Below are positions 21,380 to 32,241 of a stretch of DNA of 64,000 nt, piece by piece. Each line of letters starts with the position of its first letter. Position 1 is the first letter of the stretch. Source of the stretch: Clavulina sp. PMI_390 (taxonomy: Eukaryota; Basidiomycota; Agaricomycetes; Cantharellales; Hydnaceae). The position numbers and the translations under genes are program-made. The notes below the pieces were generated by a model, which saw only the letters and a program-made list of their open reading frames with translations, was not told where the DNA came from and made no database searches. Where the stretch lies: NCBI GenBank assembly GCA_015039315.1, contig WIDE01000043.1, positions 54,941-118,940 of the forward strand, written 5' to 3'.

Positions 21380-22954
21380 TCACTCCGCATCACCGCCCAG
21401 TATTGGTGGCACAGGCCCGAAGCGCAGAAGATCGGGGTATATCTCCAGAAGGCGATCGAGTTCTTGCTTCTTGTCTGAGCTGATATAATATTTCAGGATC
21501 AAATCGTCAACCACAGTGACGAATGGACGATGGCGACGTCTACTGGCAGTAATAAGCCCTTCAATACCCACAACTTCAAAACCGCTTGTAGCATAGACAG
21601 CCCTGAGGTTGGGCAAAGGATCGTAGATAGCGGCCTCTGTAGAGACAGAGATCGCGGAATCGGAGTGGTTGGTGGGTGGAGATATGAAGGGAATGAGACG
21701 ATCCACTGTAGTTTGGGCGAGGGAGCTCAGGCACATCTGCTCAATGCAGCTGTTCTCGGAAATAAATTCCAAAAATGAAACACAATCGGGGCGATGGTTT
21801 CGGAGGAAAGGTAACAGAGGGAAGCGATGCTTGGCAAGATACCCTTTCCCCCATGCTCCCAACCACAGGGTCTCTAACACTGGAAAAACGGTATTATCAA
21901 GGAGGGTTTTGCCATCTGGCATATCAAAGAGAAGAGTTCGAAGTTTGGGGAATATACATGGCGCTAGAGGGGCGGGAAACATGCCAGATGTTGGCGTATC
22001 TGAACACTCCCACCCAAGCTCTTGCAAGGTTCCTCTACTCTTTACGATGATATAGAAGGCATCCGCAATAGAAATGGAGCCGTTGAATCGAATTTGAGAT
22101 AAATGCTGAACATGAGGACATGATATTGACAAGGGATCGCGACCCCAAGTGAATGATACGATGAGTGCCTCGAGACGGGGAGCCCCGCTAAGGTCTAAAA
22201 ACCTTGGACCGTACGGTTCCTCCCAGTTGATATGAAGAAAGCGAAGAAATGGGATAAGTGGCGTGGTGAAAAGCCATGATGTCCATGCACCTGCAGGCTC
22301 GAGTGCACGGATGCACAAAGCTTCAAGCTGGAGCCTCTCGTCACCGATCAAACACTCGTTCTGATTCAAGTGCTTAAGTACTAATCGACTTCGAGGATTA
22401 TATGCGTCAATAAAAATGTAATGCCGCGAAGATTTTGAGCGCTCAAGTTGAAGACGCATCATCCGTGTGCGGCTGGAACAGGCGGAATCCATAGCTGCAG
22501 GTCCAAGGCTGGAAGGGTTCGGACATGTGAACACAACGTTTTTCCATGCGCTTGGCGTGGACACGAGGACTCTCCGCCAGTGAACAGACGTCAGTCCAAT
22601 GGACATGCGCGTGCGGTTGACACGATCATGAGTGGTCTCACACCCTAATCGCCAGAAGCGGCAGTTTGTTGGGAAAGGAGCGTGGCACGCGAGGGAAAAT
22701 ATTGCTCCGAGGAGCTCAGCCGGAAGTTTGAAAGCGGGGGATCGATCGGAAGCCCCCGTATGCTGATGCTCCAGTTCGATGAACCGATTATTGAAAGTAG
22801 TTGGTGCATCCTTCATGCCATCCTTGAAAGAAATTTGATGTTGGGTAGCATTTTTTATAACTGACATATCTAAACTAACGGACAAAGTTGACGGATGTAA
22901 GCCTTCACAACAGAACCAGCCCGTCGATCGAATATAATCACCTGGAGTCACCAT
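21380..22954 (-). CDS. F-box / leucine-rich-repeat-like protein 3
   Basis: Open frame of 524 codons. F-box core KLPAELLGAIFSLACH followed by LTSVHWRRVLVSTPSAWKN; irregular leucine-rich part; C-terminal RRRHRPF and LLEIYPDLLRFGP as in the neighbours. The paralogues have a short first exon ending in phase 2 and spliced to a second exon starting (C/T)-x-Leu-Asp. Here a suitable acceptor exists (TCCGTTAG before TTAGATATG, near 22868), but I found no matching upstream exon. So either the ATG at 22954 is the real start or the first exon was replaced. The body of the protein is well supported, the first ~28 residues are not. Confidence 0.78.
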   Translation of the reverse strand: MVTPGDYIRSTGWFCCEGLHPSTLSVSLDMSVIKNATQHQISFKDGMKDAPTTFNNRFIELEHQHTGASDRSPAFKLPAELLGAIFSLACHAPFPTNCRFWRLGCETTHDRVNRTRMSIGLTSVHWRRVLVSTPSAWKNVVFTCPNPSSLGPAAMDSACSSRTRMMRLQLERSKSSRHYIFIDAYNPRSRLVLKHLNQNECLIGDERLQLEALCIRALEPAGAWTSWLFTTPLIPFLRFLHINWEEPYGPRFLDLSGAPRLEALIVSFTWGRDPLSISCPHVQHLSQIRFNGSISIADAFYIIVKSRGTLQELGWECSDTPTSGMFPAPLAPCIFPKLRTLLFDMPDGKTLLDNTVFPVLETLWLGAWGKGYLAKHRFPLLPFLRNHRPDCVSFLEFISENSCIEQMCLSSLAQTTVDRLIPFISPPTNHSDSAISVSTEAAIYDPLPNLRAVYATSGFEVVGIEGLITASRRRHRPFVTVVDDLILKYYISSDKKQELDRLLEIYPDLLRFGPVPPILGGDAE

Positions 22955-23414
22955 TCATGATCTGATATTGGCTATCTTCCGTCTCGATGATCACTTACGG
23001 CAGCGTTCGGGGTCTTATTATGGTAGGCAGTGATTGGGGCTGGGGCGCGAAGCCGTTGGATGCACAAACGAGCTGACAGCAACGAAAAACCACAACCATA
23101 GTAAACAAACCATCTAAATTCCTGTTCGGAACAGCTTGACAGCCCAATCTCAAGCTATATTGAGAGATATGCGGGCCAATTTTTCTGATCGCTGATGGTG
23201 CTGATGGACTTTTATCAAGAGTGAAGCCCGAAATATGATTGGGAGAGAGTGCTATGAAACATATTTGCATATTTCCCTGTATGCCTTCATCATGAACCTA
23301 GTCGCTACTGCTAAGACGATCCAATGCATAAGGTCATCTTGCAAATATGAGGCACAATGACACAGCCTTACGACTAGCTAATTTGTTTCTAAACTCTTTA
23401 CAACTTTTAGGGTA
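22955..23414. other. Intergenic between F-box genes 3 and 4
   Basis: A 91-codon open frame (22995..23270, minus) ends in RPRTLP followed by a GTAAGT donor in the phase needed to join F-box gene 3, but it does not resemble the first exons of the paralogues. Otherwise nothing recognised. Confidence 0.4.
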
Positions 23415-25102
23415 CTAGTTCTGGAAAAAGTTAAAGCTCAACTGCTTGTAATACATCCACTTGGCTGGTAAAGGGCCAACATGAACACATAAGGAGTTCG
23501 GGTATTCTTGCAAAAGTTGATCAAGCTTCTCTTTCTCAACTAAGGGGAGCTTATCACGTGCAAAATCAACAACCAAAATCATAAAAGGATGCTTGCGTCG
23601 CTGGCTGGCAATGGCAAGCCGTTCGACTCCCATCAAGTAGACCATATCCGTCACATGAATGATTTCCAAATTCGGGAACGGATCATATGCGCCTTGTGCC
23701 GTGATCGAAGGCGGATTGGGGTGTTCAGGGGAAACAAATGGAATAAGCTGATCCACGATAGCCTCGGTGAGGCAATCCAGAGATATGAGTTCAACGGATG
23801 GACTTTTTAGTAAGCAGTCCAGAAGCCAAGAGGTATCCTCATGCTTTATTTCAAGGATACGGAGCGAATTTATGCAGTGCTTGTTCATTTCTGTAATGCT
23901 GCCACTGCTCAGCTCTGGTGTGAATTCGAGAGCAAGGGTCTCGAGAATTGGGAACGACATCTTGTAGAACAATTTTTTTGAGTTTGATATTTCAACGCGT
24001 AGAGTCAACAGCTGCGGGAAATTCAAGTTCCCAAGAGGAGCAGGGAGCAGGTTGTAATCCAGAATATCTGCGCTTGACCAATCGAGTCTTTGGAGCGTTC
24101 CAGTGCTTTGGATAATGCCGCGTAAAGCATCCAAGACAGATATAGGCCCCCATAAACGGATCTCGGATAGATTTGGGGGACACAACAGCGAGAGCGGATT
24201 ATCAGATGAATATGAAAGCCGGACATCCAAACTCCGGAGTTGGCTTGCTCCGCTCAAGTCGAGAACGGCCTGATCCCCCACGTTTTCCAACTCAAGCCGC
24301 AGGAGATGAAGTCGCGGGATGATAGAGAGAGGTGTGTTGAACAGCAATGATGTGCACGGATCCGAAAGGTTGAGAGCTCGAATGCACAAAGCTTCAGGAT
24401 GAGCCTGATTATTTATGATAGAGGCCCATATCGGGGCTGAATCATGGTTCTCATCCACACTATGAGTGCGCCATTTCGAATAATCAATGAAGAAACGGCA
24501 CGGTGATAGCTTTGAGTGCTTGAGCTGACGATGCAGTATCCGCGTCTGTACAGACAGCTCCGTGTCAAGATCACGATGCGAAGGGGCAGTATATTTGAAA
24601 ATGACGTTTCTCCACGCCATAGGGGTGGAGATGAGGACTTCCAGCCAGTGAGCACATGTTAGTCCAATAGATCTGCGCGTCTGGTCGACAAAGTTAGTGC
24701 TGATTCCGTCTTCTTCCCACAAAAAATAGCTGCTTGTATGGATCTCGATATGGCATGCATGGGAGAATATTTCGCCGAGTAGTTCAGGCGGTAGTTGGAC
24801 GGTACGAGTTTGGGAATTAAAGGCCCGCGAACGTCGAGACTGAACTCTGGTGAGCTTATTGTTGAGAACATTCTGAGCCTCCTGAAGGCCAAATACCAGA
24901 GATCTTAGCTGTTCGCAAATACTCTCGAGAAACGATGTGTCCTGGCTAATGAGTTAGGAACAGGAGACTCACGGTTGAGCCTTTGGGAGGAAAAAATCGC
25001 CATCGTTGACGCTCACCTAGTTTCAGTCTCCGCCATTCGATCATAGCATTCCTCGATTTCTTCTAGAACCTTTCTTATAGCGACCTTTGAGCTCATGTTC
25101 AT
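23415..25102 (-). CDS. F-box / leucine-rich-repeat-like protein 4
   Basis: Model complement(join(23415..24945, 25017..25102)), 538 aa. The first exon encodes a helical stretch (RKVLEEIEECYDRMAE) and joins through a 71-nt phase-2 intron (acceptor TTAG before CCAGGACAC) to an exon beginning QDTSFLESICEQL. F-box core QLPPELLGEIFSHACH, then LTCAHWLEVLISTPMAWRN. Leucine-rich middle; C-terminal QRRKHPF and LLQEYPNSL. More diverged from genes 1 and 2 than those are from each other, so it represents an older duplication. It ends in an extended tail (LSFNFFQN). Confidence 0.8.
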
Positions 25103-25350
25103 GAAAAGGTGAGGTGGTAGGGAACAGCCCTGGACGCTCACAACAATACTAAATAAACGATGTCAATATCAACCCGACCACGAAGGTCCTCGCACAAAAA
25201 GTTCGGAAGAGCAGGCCCAAGGTCTCTCAACTGGTCGTAAGAAGTGATATATACAAACTATCATGTTCCAAATCCATCCCATCATTCGTGACACTACGTC
25301 TAGAGAACGCCCTGCCACATCATAAAAATCCGTTGTACCTCTGAATACGC

Positions 25351-26968
25351 TTACCAGAGATCGTATTTTGCTGGTAAGAGTCCAATTTGTAGAATCAGCG
25401 GGTACTCCTGCAAAATTCGATCCAGCGACTTTTTCTCAGGTTCGGAAAAGTCGTTAGGTATGCAATCGTCGAGTGATAACACGAACGGATGATGGCGAGA
25501 CCGACTGGCAGCGGCAAGTCCTTCGATACCAATCAAGGACGCCGAAGATCTCGCGTGGATTATTTCTAGTTTGGGCAATACGTCGGATGGATCTTGCGCA
25601 ACGCTCGAAGGAGAACCGGGGTCATGAGTAGAGAGAAATTGGATGAGGAAATTTATGACGGATTCAGAGAGGCAATCAATGGATATGCATTCGATGGAGG
25701 AGTTGTCAGAGAGACTTTGCAAGAGATAAGGGGCGTCCTCGTGGGAGACTTCGAGAAGCCGGAGTGAGGGGAGGTGGTGTTTGTCAGCACCATGAGTTAT
25801 CGAGCCGAGGCTCAGGGCCGTGAGAGCCGGTAATTCCATCTTCCCGAGCGGAACTCTCACTTCGGGGGTCTCGAGACGCAGAGTGAGTAGTCGAGGGAAA
25901 CTGACACGCTCCTCAGCGGCGAGGAATAGCTGGTCCGTTTGGAGAATGTTGTTGTTTTTCCATTCAACTCTTTCGAGTGTTGCTCTATTCTGTATGATGG
26001 CGCTAAAAGCGTCCATCATGGGCATGGTGTGATGGAGCCGAATGTCTGATAGAGGGGACGAGAGCAAGAGCGATAGGCTCATGGACCACCATGAGGATCG
26101 TATATCCAGAGTTTCGAGTCGAGTCGCTCCTCTCAAGTCCAAAAGTACTGGGCCTTGCGCCTCCTTCCACTCAATGCGCAATAGGCGAAGATTCGGGAGG
26201 AGAGGGGGAGGTACGGTGCACAACCATGATGTGAATAGACTCGAGGGGTTAGAAGTTCGAATGCACAGTTCCTCGATATGAAGCTGTTTATCAGCAATAG
26301 ATTGCACTATTAGAGCGAGAAGGCTGGTTAGTTCCTGGCGACCAGTATGATCTTCGTTGGAATCAATGAATATATGGCGTGGTAAGCGTTTTGAGCGTTC
26401 AAGTTGAAGGAGCATCATCCGCGTGTGGGCAGCCAGGAGGAGTTTCAACCTGGAAGGATCGTCTTTGGGGGTGTCAGGATGGGCAAAAACAGCGTCTTGC
26501 CACGCGTTTGGGGTGGAGAGGAGAACTTCACGCCAGTGGACGCATGTTAATGCGATGGACATGCGCGTGTGGTTGACGAGGTTGCGAGTAATGCCGCTCT
26601 CATTCCACCAGCGAGGGCTAGCCATCGAGGGACGGGCACAACATGCATAGGAAAAAATCATGGCAAGGAGCTCATTTGGGAGTGCCACTGCAGGAGCTAG
26701 GGAGTTGAGCGCCCATACACGACGACATTGAACCCGAATGAGACGATTTTGCAGGATCTCATGAGCACCAGGGCTGATGTGCGCCAGTTGTTCACATGCG
26801 TCATCAGGGACTGGTGGGTCCAAGCTGCCGAATGACAGTGAGACTTGAAAGTGAGACTTCTTGAGACAAGACCAGCCATCACGCTCACCTTGTTTCGGCA
26901 TCGGCGATTCCTTCACAATATTCCTCAATAGCCCTCAGGAGCTTTCTAATAGCTGGGCTTGGGCCCAT
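25351..26968 (-). CDS. F-box / leucine-rich-repeat-like protein 5
   Basis: Model complement(join(25351..26824, 26889..26968)), 517 aa. First exon MGPSPAIRKLLRAIEEYC with a phase-2 intron of 64 nt, then LDPPVPDDACEQL. F-box core ALPNELLAMIFSYACC and LTCVHWREVLLSTPNAWQD. Leucine-rich part and C-terminal SRSRHHPFV / LLQEYPLILQ (here LQEYPLIL) as in the other members. The frame stays open upstream to 26928 without the splice, which would give a different N-terminus (MRNIVKES); the spliced model is preferred because it matches genes 1, 2 and 4 in exon position and helix content. Confidence 0.8.
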
Positions 26969-27445
26969 CTCACGAAACGTCCGGGATCAAAGCGTTTGGC
27001 GTGTTCAAATAGTCGCAAATAAAAGCGTTCATCCGTGACAGTAAACAGTCTGGATTCACGCGGAGTCCCTAGCACCTGAGTTCAATGGTGTTATTTGCTT
27101 GTTGGGAGTGGTCGAATCGCGAGGGCTAGCGGGCAATGAAAACGGGCTGTTAGGTTGCTCAACATAACTAGCGTAAAAACGAAAAATCAGCAGTCCGAGT
27201 TCAATGACAAGGCAGTTATCATTGTCGCCTAATCGTAGAGCGTCCATAGGTCGTGCATAAACATAGTGAGGAGGAAAGCGGGGGCAGAAGGATAAGGGTG
27301 TGCATGTCTAAATGCATGAACGAAGAACTGCGGTTGATGAAGGCCGAACTCGGTCAGCAAATTCGGCATTCCGCAGCAGACTGAATTTCTGGAAATTATG
27401 TGGTGGAACTTACTGCCGATGAGGGAAATAAAATGTCCATCCACT
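26969..27445. other. Intergenic
   Basis: Promoter of F-box gene 5 and 3' flank of the SPT small-subunit gene. No gene recognised. Confidence 0.5.
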
Positions 27446-27750
27446 TTACAACGAAAGCTGGCCGTCACCGAGGACGTAGTAGTTTACGCGGTTTGTGATA
27501 TATCGCGGGAGGTGGAAAACAATTCCATATGCGCTAGAGAGACAGAGCGCGAGGGTAATGGCAAGGATGGTCCCTGAAGGTTTCAGAAAAAGGTTAACAT
27601 TGCGTATTCGCGGCACGGATGTTGCGTAGCAAAATGGGACGTACATCCAATCATTTTCTCCCAAGGCTCGTACATCGTGAAGCCGAGGGTGCTCTCAACG
27701 AAGAGACGCTGACGGAAGATCCACTCCCGCACGGGCGAGCGAGGCTTCAT
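27446..27750 (-). CDS. Serine palmitoyltransferase small subunit (ssSPTa-like)
   Basis: Small two-exon gene, complement(join(27446..27573, 27645..27750)), 77 aa, intron 71 nt. It reads VREWIFRQRLFVESTLGFTM, then YEPWEKMIG and, after splicing, WTILAITLALCLSSAYG as a single membrane helix followed by FHLPRYI. This is the layout of animal and fungal small activating subunits of serine palmitoyltransferase: aromatic/basic amphipathic helix, a (M/L)YEPWE motif, one transmembrane helix, then LP-(R/Q)-(Y/H)-I. The subunit binds the catalytic LCB1/LCB2 dimer in the ER and raises its activity in the first step of sphingolipid synthesis. The start at 27750 (MKPRSPVREW) is chosen by family length; open frame continues 16 codons upstream to 27798. 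Confidence 0.8.
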
Positions 27751-28521
27751 GTACGAGTATGTCAGAACCATCTTGGTATAGACTTCACGAGAAGGCAACG
27801 AGAAGCGACGAGGGTGATTGTTTGAGCCGAGGGATGCGTCAACACAGATACAAACATTGCCATCCCGTGTTTCTCACGAGTTGCATATATGCAGTCCCCC
27901 TCCTGAGCCCTGGCGGTGCTGCCACGAGCTCTGGAGATTTATGGGACCTCTTCGACGCCTCTCCTGATCAGCCAGCATAATGAAAATCAAAATAGCGTCC
28001 CTCATCGCCACTCTCGATTCTTTCCTAGATAGGAGAGTGCTTGTTCAGCGGACTTTGCACGCTTTCCTCCGCTGGCGAAGAATGACTTTTTCTCTTTTGT
28101 CCTTGTGAACCTTCAATTGCTCACACAGTCTTTATCGCCATCCTCTCCGTCGAGGGATCTCCGAAGCCCCGTGTTCTTTTTGAGCCTGAATGCCGCGCGC
28201 GCTAGTATAAAGGCTTCCTTGGTTGTTGGAACAACTACCGGGGCCTCCGCTTCCTTTTTCATTATTCCCGTCAAAAGAAAAGGGCGTCGTTTCTGAACTA
28301 CCGACACGCCGTACTATTGTTGCCTTGCCTACGGATAGCCTGTGGAGCGCAGCGGCCAGCACCAACGCTATTTGCTTGCTTGCTAGCTTTGGCACAAAGG
28401 CCGACCAGCGTCAGATCCTCCACTCCGAACTACTATGCTCTTGACCACCTCGGCGACACCCCCCCTTTAGCACTCCTAGCCCACTGCCAAACGTCGCTGT
28501 TCTACACACGTCAGACGTCCA
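27751..28521. other. Intergenic / 5' region of the Ser/Pro-rich gene
   Basis: Pyrimidine-rich in its right half, as in fungal promoters and 5' UTRs. Short open frames only. Confidence 0.45.
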
Positions 28522-28860
28522 ATGACGACGCTACTCGAAGCAGCGGATCGGAGTCTCCTGTTGGCCAAACAACAGTCATTCTCTAAGGACAACAACCACG
28601 TCGTCGTCGTCAACGCGCCGACACTCCTCCCGACCACCTCGCAACCCCCTGTCCAACATCTTAAGAACCACGAGGGCTTGGAGAGTCAAGCCCAGGACAC
28701 CACCCCGAGTACCTCAGCACCGTTAGTTGCGAACAACGCCGACGATCACTACCGGCGTCCATCATTGTTAGGCTCAGAAGGCGATACAGAGGACCTGGAG
28801 ACCTCTGGTCCATTATACGCGCTTCGAGTATTATGCGCGGCAAGTGTCGAGTCCTTCTCG
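28522..28860 (+). CDS. Possible 5' exon of the Ser/Pro-rich gene
   Basis: Open frame from the ATG at 28522, 113 codons, ending exactly at a good donor (TCG before GTACGTG). An acceptor at 29051-29053 (GTCAG before TCAAGCG) would join it in phase 0 to 29054..29431, which is in frame with the gene described next. This would add about 160 residues of low-complexity N-terminus and give a 193-nt intron, longer than usual here. It could equally be an upstream ORF or a separate small gene. No domain seen. Confidence 0.3.
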
Positions 28861-29197
28861 GTACGTGTGTTCGCACTATCGAGTCATTCTTCTTCCCGCT
28901 GATGGTTGGATGATCCGCCGTAACCTTGGCCTTGGATGTTACCGTCCTTGCGACTGCCTCGGTATCAACCACCACGTTTTCTTCCTCGCTTCGTTTCATA
29001 ATTATTTTCTTTTCTCGCCCTATATATTGTGGACCACCATCTCCCAACGTCAGTCAAGCGATTGTGACACCCCGCTTGCCCCTCATCCGAGGTCTTCCCT
29101 GCCAGAGACTTTTCATCACTGCGTTGATCGCAGCCCTTCTTCGTCCATTCCATCTACCACCCCTTCCACCAATCCACTTGCTTCGTCTTCCGATAAT

Positions 29198-31530
29198 ATG
29201 TCTTCTTCCACTACTGCTACTACGCCACACGATCTCTCGAGGAGACCGTCTGATGCATCATCCTTCCCTTCGGACAACTTTGAACACGACGAAGAAGACG
29301 TGTGGATTGATCGTCACTTTGAGCTCATCACACCCTCGTCCTCCCCATTCGCGGCTCGTCAACCGTCCAGGCCACATTTATTCGATTTGTCATCTCTTCC
29401 TATACGAAACCCTCATGATAGCTACGATGTGGTGAGTATTCCAAGAACCTTCCTTTGATTCCGGAACCATCACTCATCTAACTGCCGCGCACATGAATGA
29501 AGGACTTTGCTATCTGTCCCGCTGACGTCACGCTTCCTACACCGATTTCTGGTTCCTTTTCCCCTGTCTCCTACTCTAGGAGAACTTCTTTCACGTCAGT
29601 TGGTGTGCTAGTTTCACCTACTTTTCCATCCTACTCGTATAGTCGGCGAGAATCAGAACAGTCCGCCACGGGCATGACCGTACCAATCTCACCGCTCTCC
29701 TCTGGATCGGACGACGGAGACAGCGTGAGTGAGGACGAGGACTTCGCTATTGAAGCGCCCTCTCCTTTCATGAACAGCGTCTTTGCGTTTGAGCAGATGC
29801 AGGCGTCTCGCAAGGGCGCAAGGACCACCACGCTCTACGTTCCACCACTGTCAATCTCGTCGTTCCCAACCTCACCCACACCTATTTCACTATCCACGCC
29901 TGCCCCATGGGATATCGAGACTCATTCTTCGTCTGTTGTTCCTGAACCAGTCACCTCTGAGGCTGACTCTAGGTCGTCCTCTGACACGTCCTATGGTGGT
30001 CCAGCCACGGTGCTCTATTCCGCGGATCTCTTGAGCGATGATGCTGATGGAGAGAGCATCTTGACGGACGAAGAGCGAGCACTCAACCGCGAAGCCACTC
30101 TCGCCCGACTCCAAGGGACAGGGACCGATGTCCTCGCATCAAAAGAGTCGGAGACAGTGGCCGTCCTTACCCCTGCCCCTCCCCCTGTCCTTGCTCCGGT
30201 CCCAGTTCAGAAGGCGAAACCATCACGCTCGCTTTCGTTCACCCGAAAGCTCGGATCTTTCATGTCAAAGCGTCTATCACTGGGCGGTGGGGCTGGAAAT
30301 GGTAGTGGTGCACATGGTTCGCGGAGCCGCGCTCGGAGTAATACTTTGGCTTTAGGAGAGGCCAGTCAAGCTTCGACGCACCATCTTCCTCCTCCTACCA
30401 TGAGTAGTTCTCCCTCGCCACCTCAGACTGCTCGTCCCGTGAGCTCAGCGTCCCTCGGTCGCGGTGCAGCTGGGAAAGGCATTCGACCACTCTCATTCAG
30501 GCGTTGGTCCAGACGGGCGTCTAGTACACAGTTTGTGTTTGATGAGGATCCATCAACCACACAGCCGTCCGGTCCATCGCCCGTCCACGAATATGAAGAC
30601 GGTTCTGTTGGCTCACCTGTCCCGGATCAGTACACTTTTGTCCTGGAAGCTGGGGCCACCAGCTCTGGTGAACCCCAGTCGCCCTTTGACCCAGAACACC
30701 CGCTCCATCCTGCGTTTCCTCGCAACCTGTCTACATCAGCACAAGCCACTCCTACCCTCACACTTCAAACGTCGTTGAACGCCAGCGATTTGTCTACTCG
30801 ATATCCGTACGAGAGTGAGATCCCAATTCTCGAGACGGGCGCAGCGAACGCCAGTTTGGCAGTGTCAAATCATTTCCCAATGACACCAACGCCTATCTCA
30901 CCCTCCGCGTCTTCTGCACTCTGGTCCTCTTCATTGTCACCCCCACCATCAGCCCAGAGCCGCGTGTCATTCGACGAGCGAACATGGAAGAACAGCCCAA
31001 AACATGCTCAAAAACCCCGGCCACTCTCTCTGATCCCAGTCTCAACCACTAAACGCTCCCCGCCCTCGCATCGCCTGTCATTCTCACCTCGCCCATTATC
31101 CACACCTCACCTCTTCTCTCCCCGATCATCCTCGCATGACGAAGGCGCCAGCTCGCTCAGAGCTGCTTCTCCTCCCATAACCGCTCCGCTGCCGCCGCCC
31201 TCTCTTCCACTCTCAGCCTCAGCCGCCAGCGCGGGTAACCCGGAACGTTGTGATGATCAGACGCCCATCGTTTCTTCGCCTTCGCCGTTGATGATCCATA
31301 TTGAGCCGGAAGAGCCCGGCCCCATTGTGCGCTTAATGCGCAGGTTGACGAGTAGCAGTCGACGACGGGAGCGAGCGGGCAGTACTGCGAGCAGTACGAG
31401 GGGAGGTGGAGGTGGAAGCGGTTTAGATTTTGTGCTGGCTTCACCGCCTCCTTTTAGCCCTAGCGCTGCTAGTGCTAGGGGGGGTAGTCTGATGAGCCCT
31501 GGCTATCCCGTTGAGGATAGCCAAGAGTGA
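29198..31530 (+). CDS. Serine/proline-rich low-complexity protein, unknown
   Basis: Model join(29198..29431, 29503..31530), 753 aa, one 71-nt intron. Composition is dominated by Ser, Pro, Thr and Ala with scattered acidic patches (NFEHDEEDVWIDRHFE; DDGDSVSEDEDF). Basic islands such as SFTRKLGSFMSKRLSL, FRRWSRRASS and MRRLTSSSRRRERAG look like phosphorylation- or lipid-binding-type segments. No membrane helix, signal peptide or catalytic domain visible. Such architecture is common in fungal signalling or cell-polarity scaffolds, but nothing allows a function call. A further 5' exon is possible (28522..28860). Confidence 0.7.
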
Positions 31531-32241
31531 GTGAGTTGGGGTACTCACACACCGTTTGGCCCACGACTTTCGATATTTTCTGTTCTCCTTCCATTCCGCG
31601 CTGTAGCGCATTACGCCTTCCTTTGCTCATATTATTCTTCTTCCCCTCGTCCTTTCGAGCATTCCCAATCAATCACTTGCATTCCCCTGCATCCTCATTC
31701 CCCAGCTCTTTCTTATTAATTTCTATGCATTGGTTGGTCCCTTGTGGTTTGAACACTTTATTTTACTGTTGTTACATTATATTACCTTTGTTTGTCCGGA
31801 TTTCAACTATCTATCGCCGTCAGTGCACAAGCTGTGGCATTCAGTCTGACAGTTTGTGAGTAATTCCAATACGGTTGTAAAAGTGAATATTTCATATGAC
31901 GAATTCACGGAGATGATCATGGGAATGTGTCAAGGATCCTATTTTGAAACTGCCTCTATATCCCACAGTAATCCTCAATAATTTCGACGTCGAGCTGAAG
32001 TAGAGGCGTGGCGTGAGTGAGCGAGCGCACTGAGCTCCGGCAGCAATTGCCTAATGGAGCACCGTGAGAACCAACGGCGTATTAGCCAATGCCTACTTTG
32101 TCATCTCCATCAAACCCAGTCCTCCCGCCCACCGTTCATCTCCCTGCTTAGACATCCCTCGCAGACAGCGCACCTCGGGCTGGGACCCTCGTAGGACAGC
32201 CTGCATAAATCGAGCATATTCTTCCGTATTTCTAGCTGCCG
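31531..32241. other. Intergenic
   Basis: Pyrimidine-rich 3' flank of the Ser/Pro-rich gene, then promoter of wax synthase copy 4. No gene seen. Confidence 0.5.
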
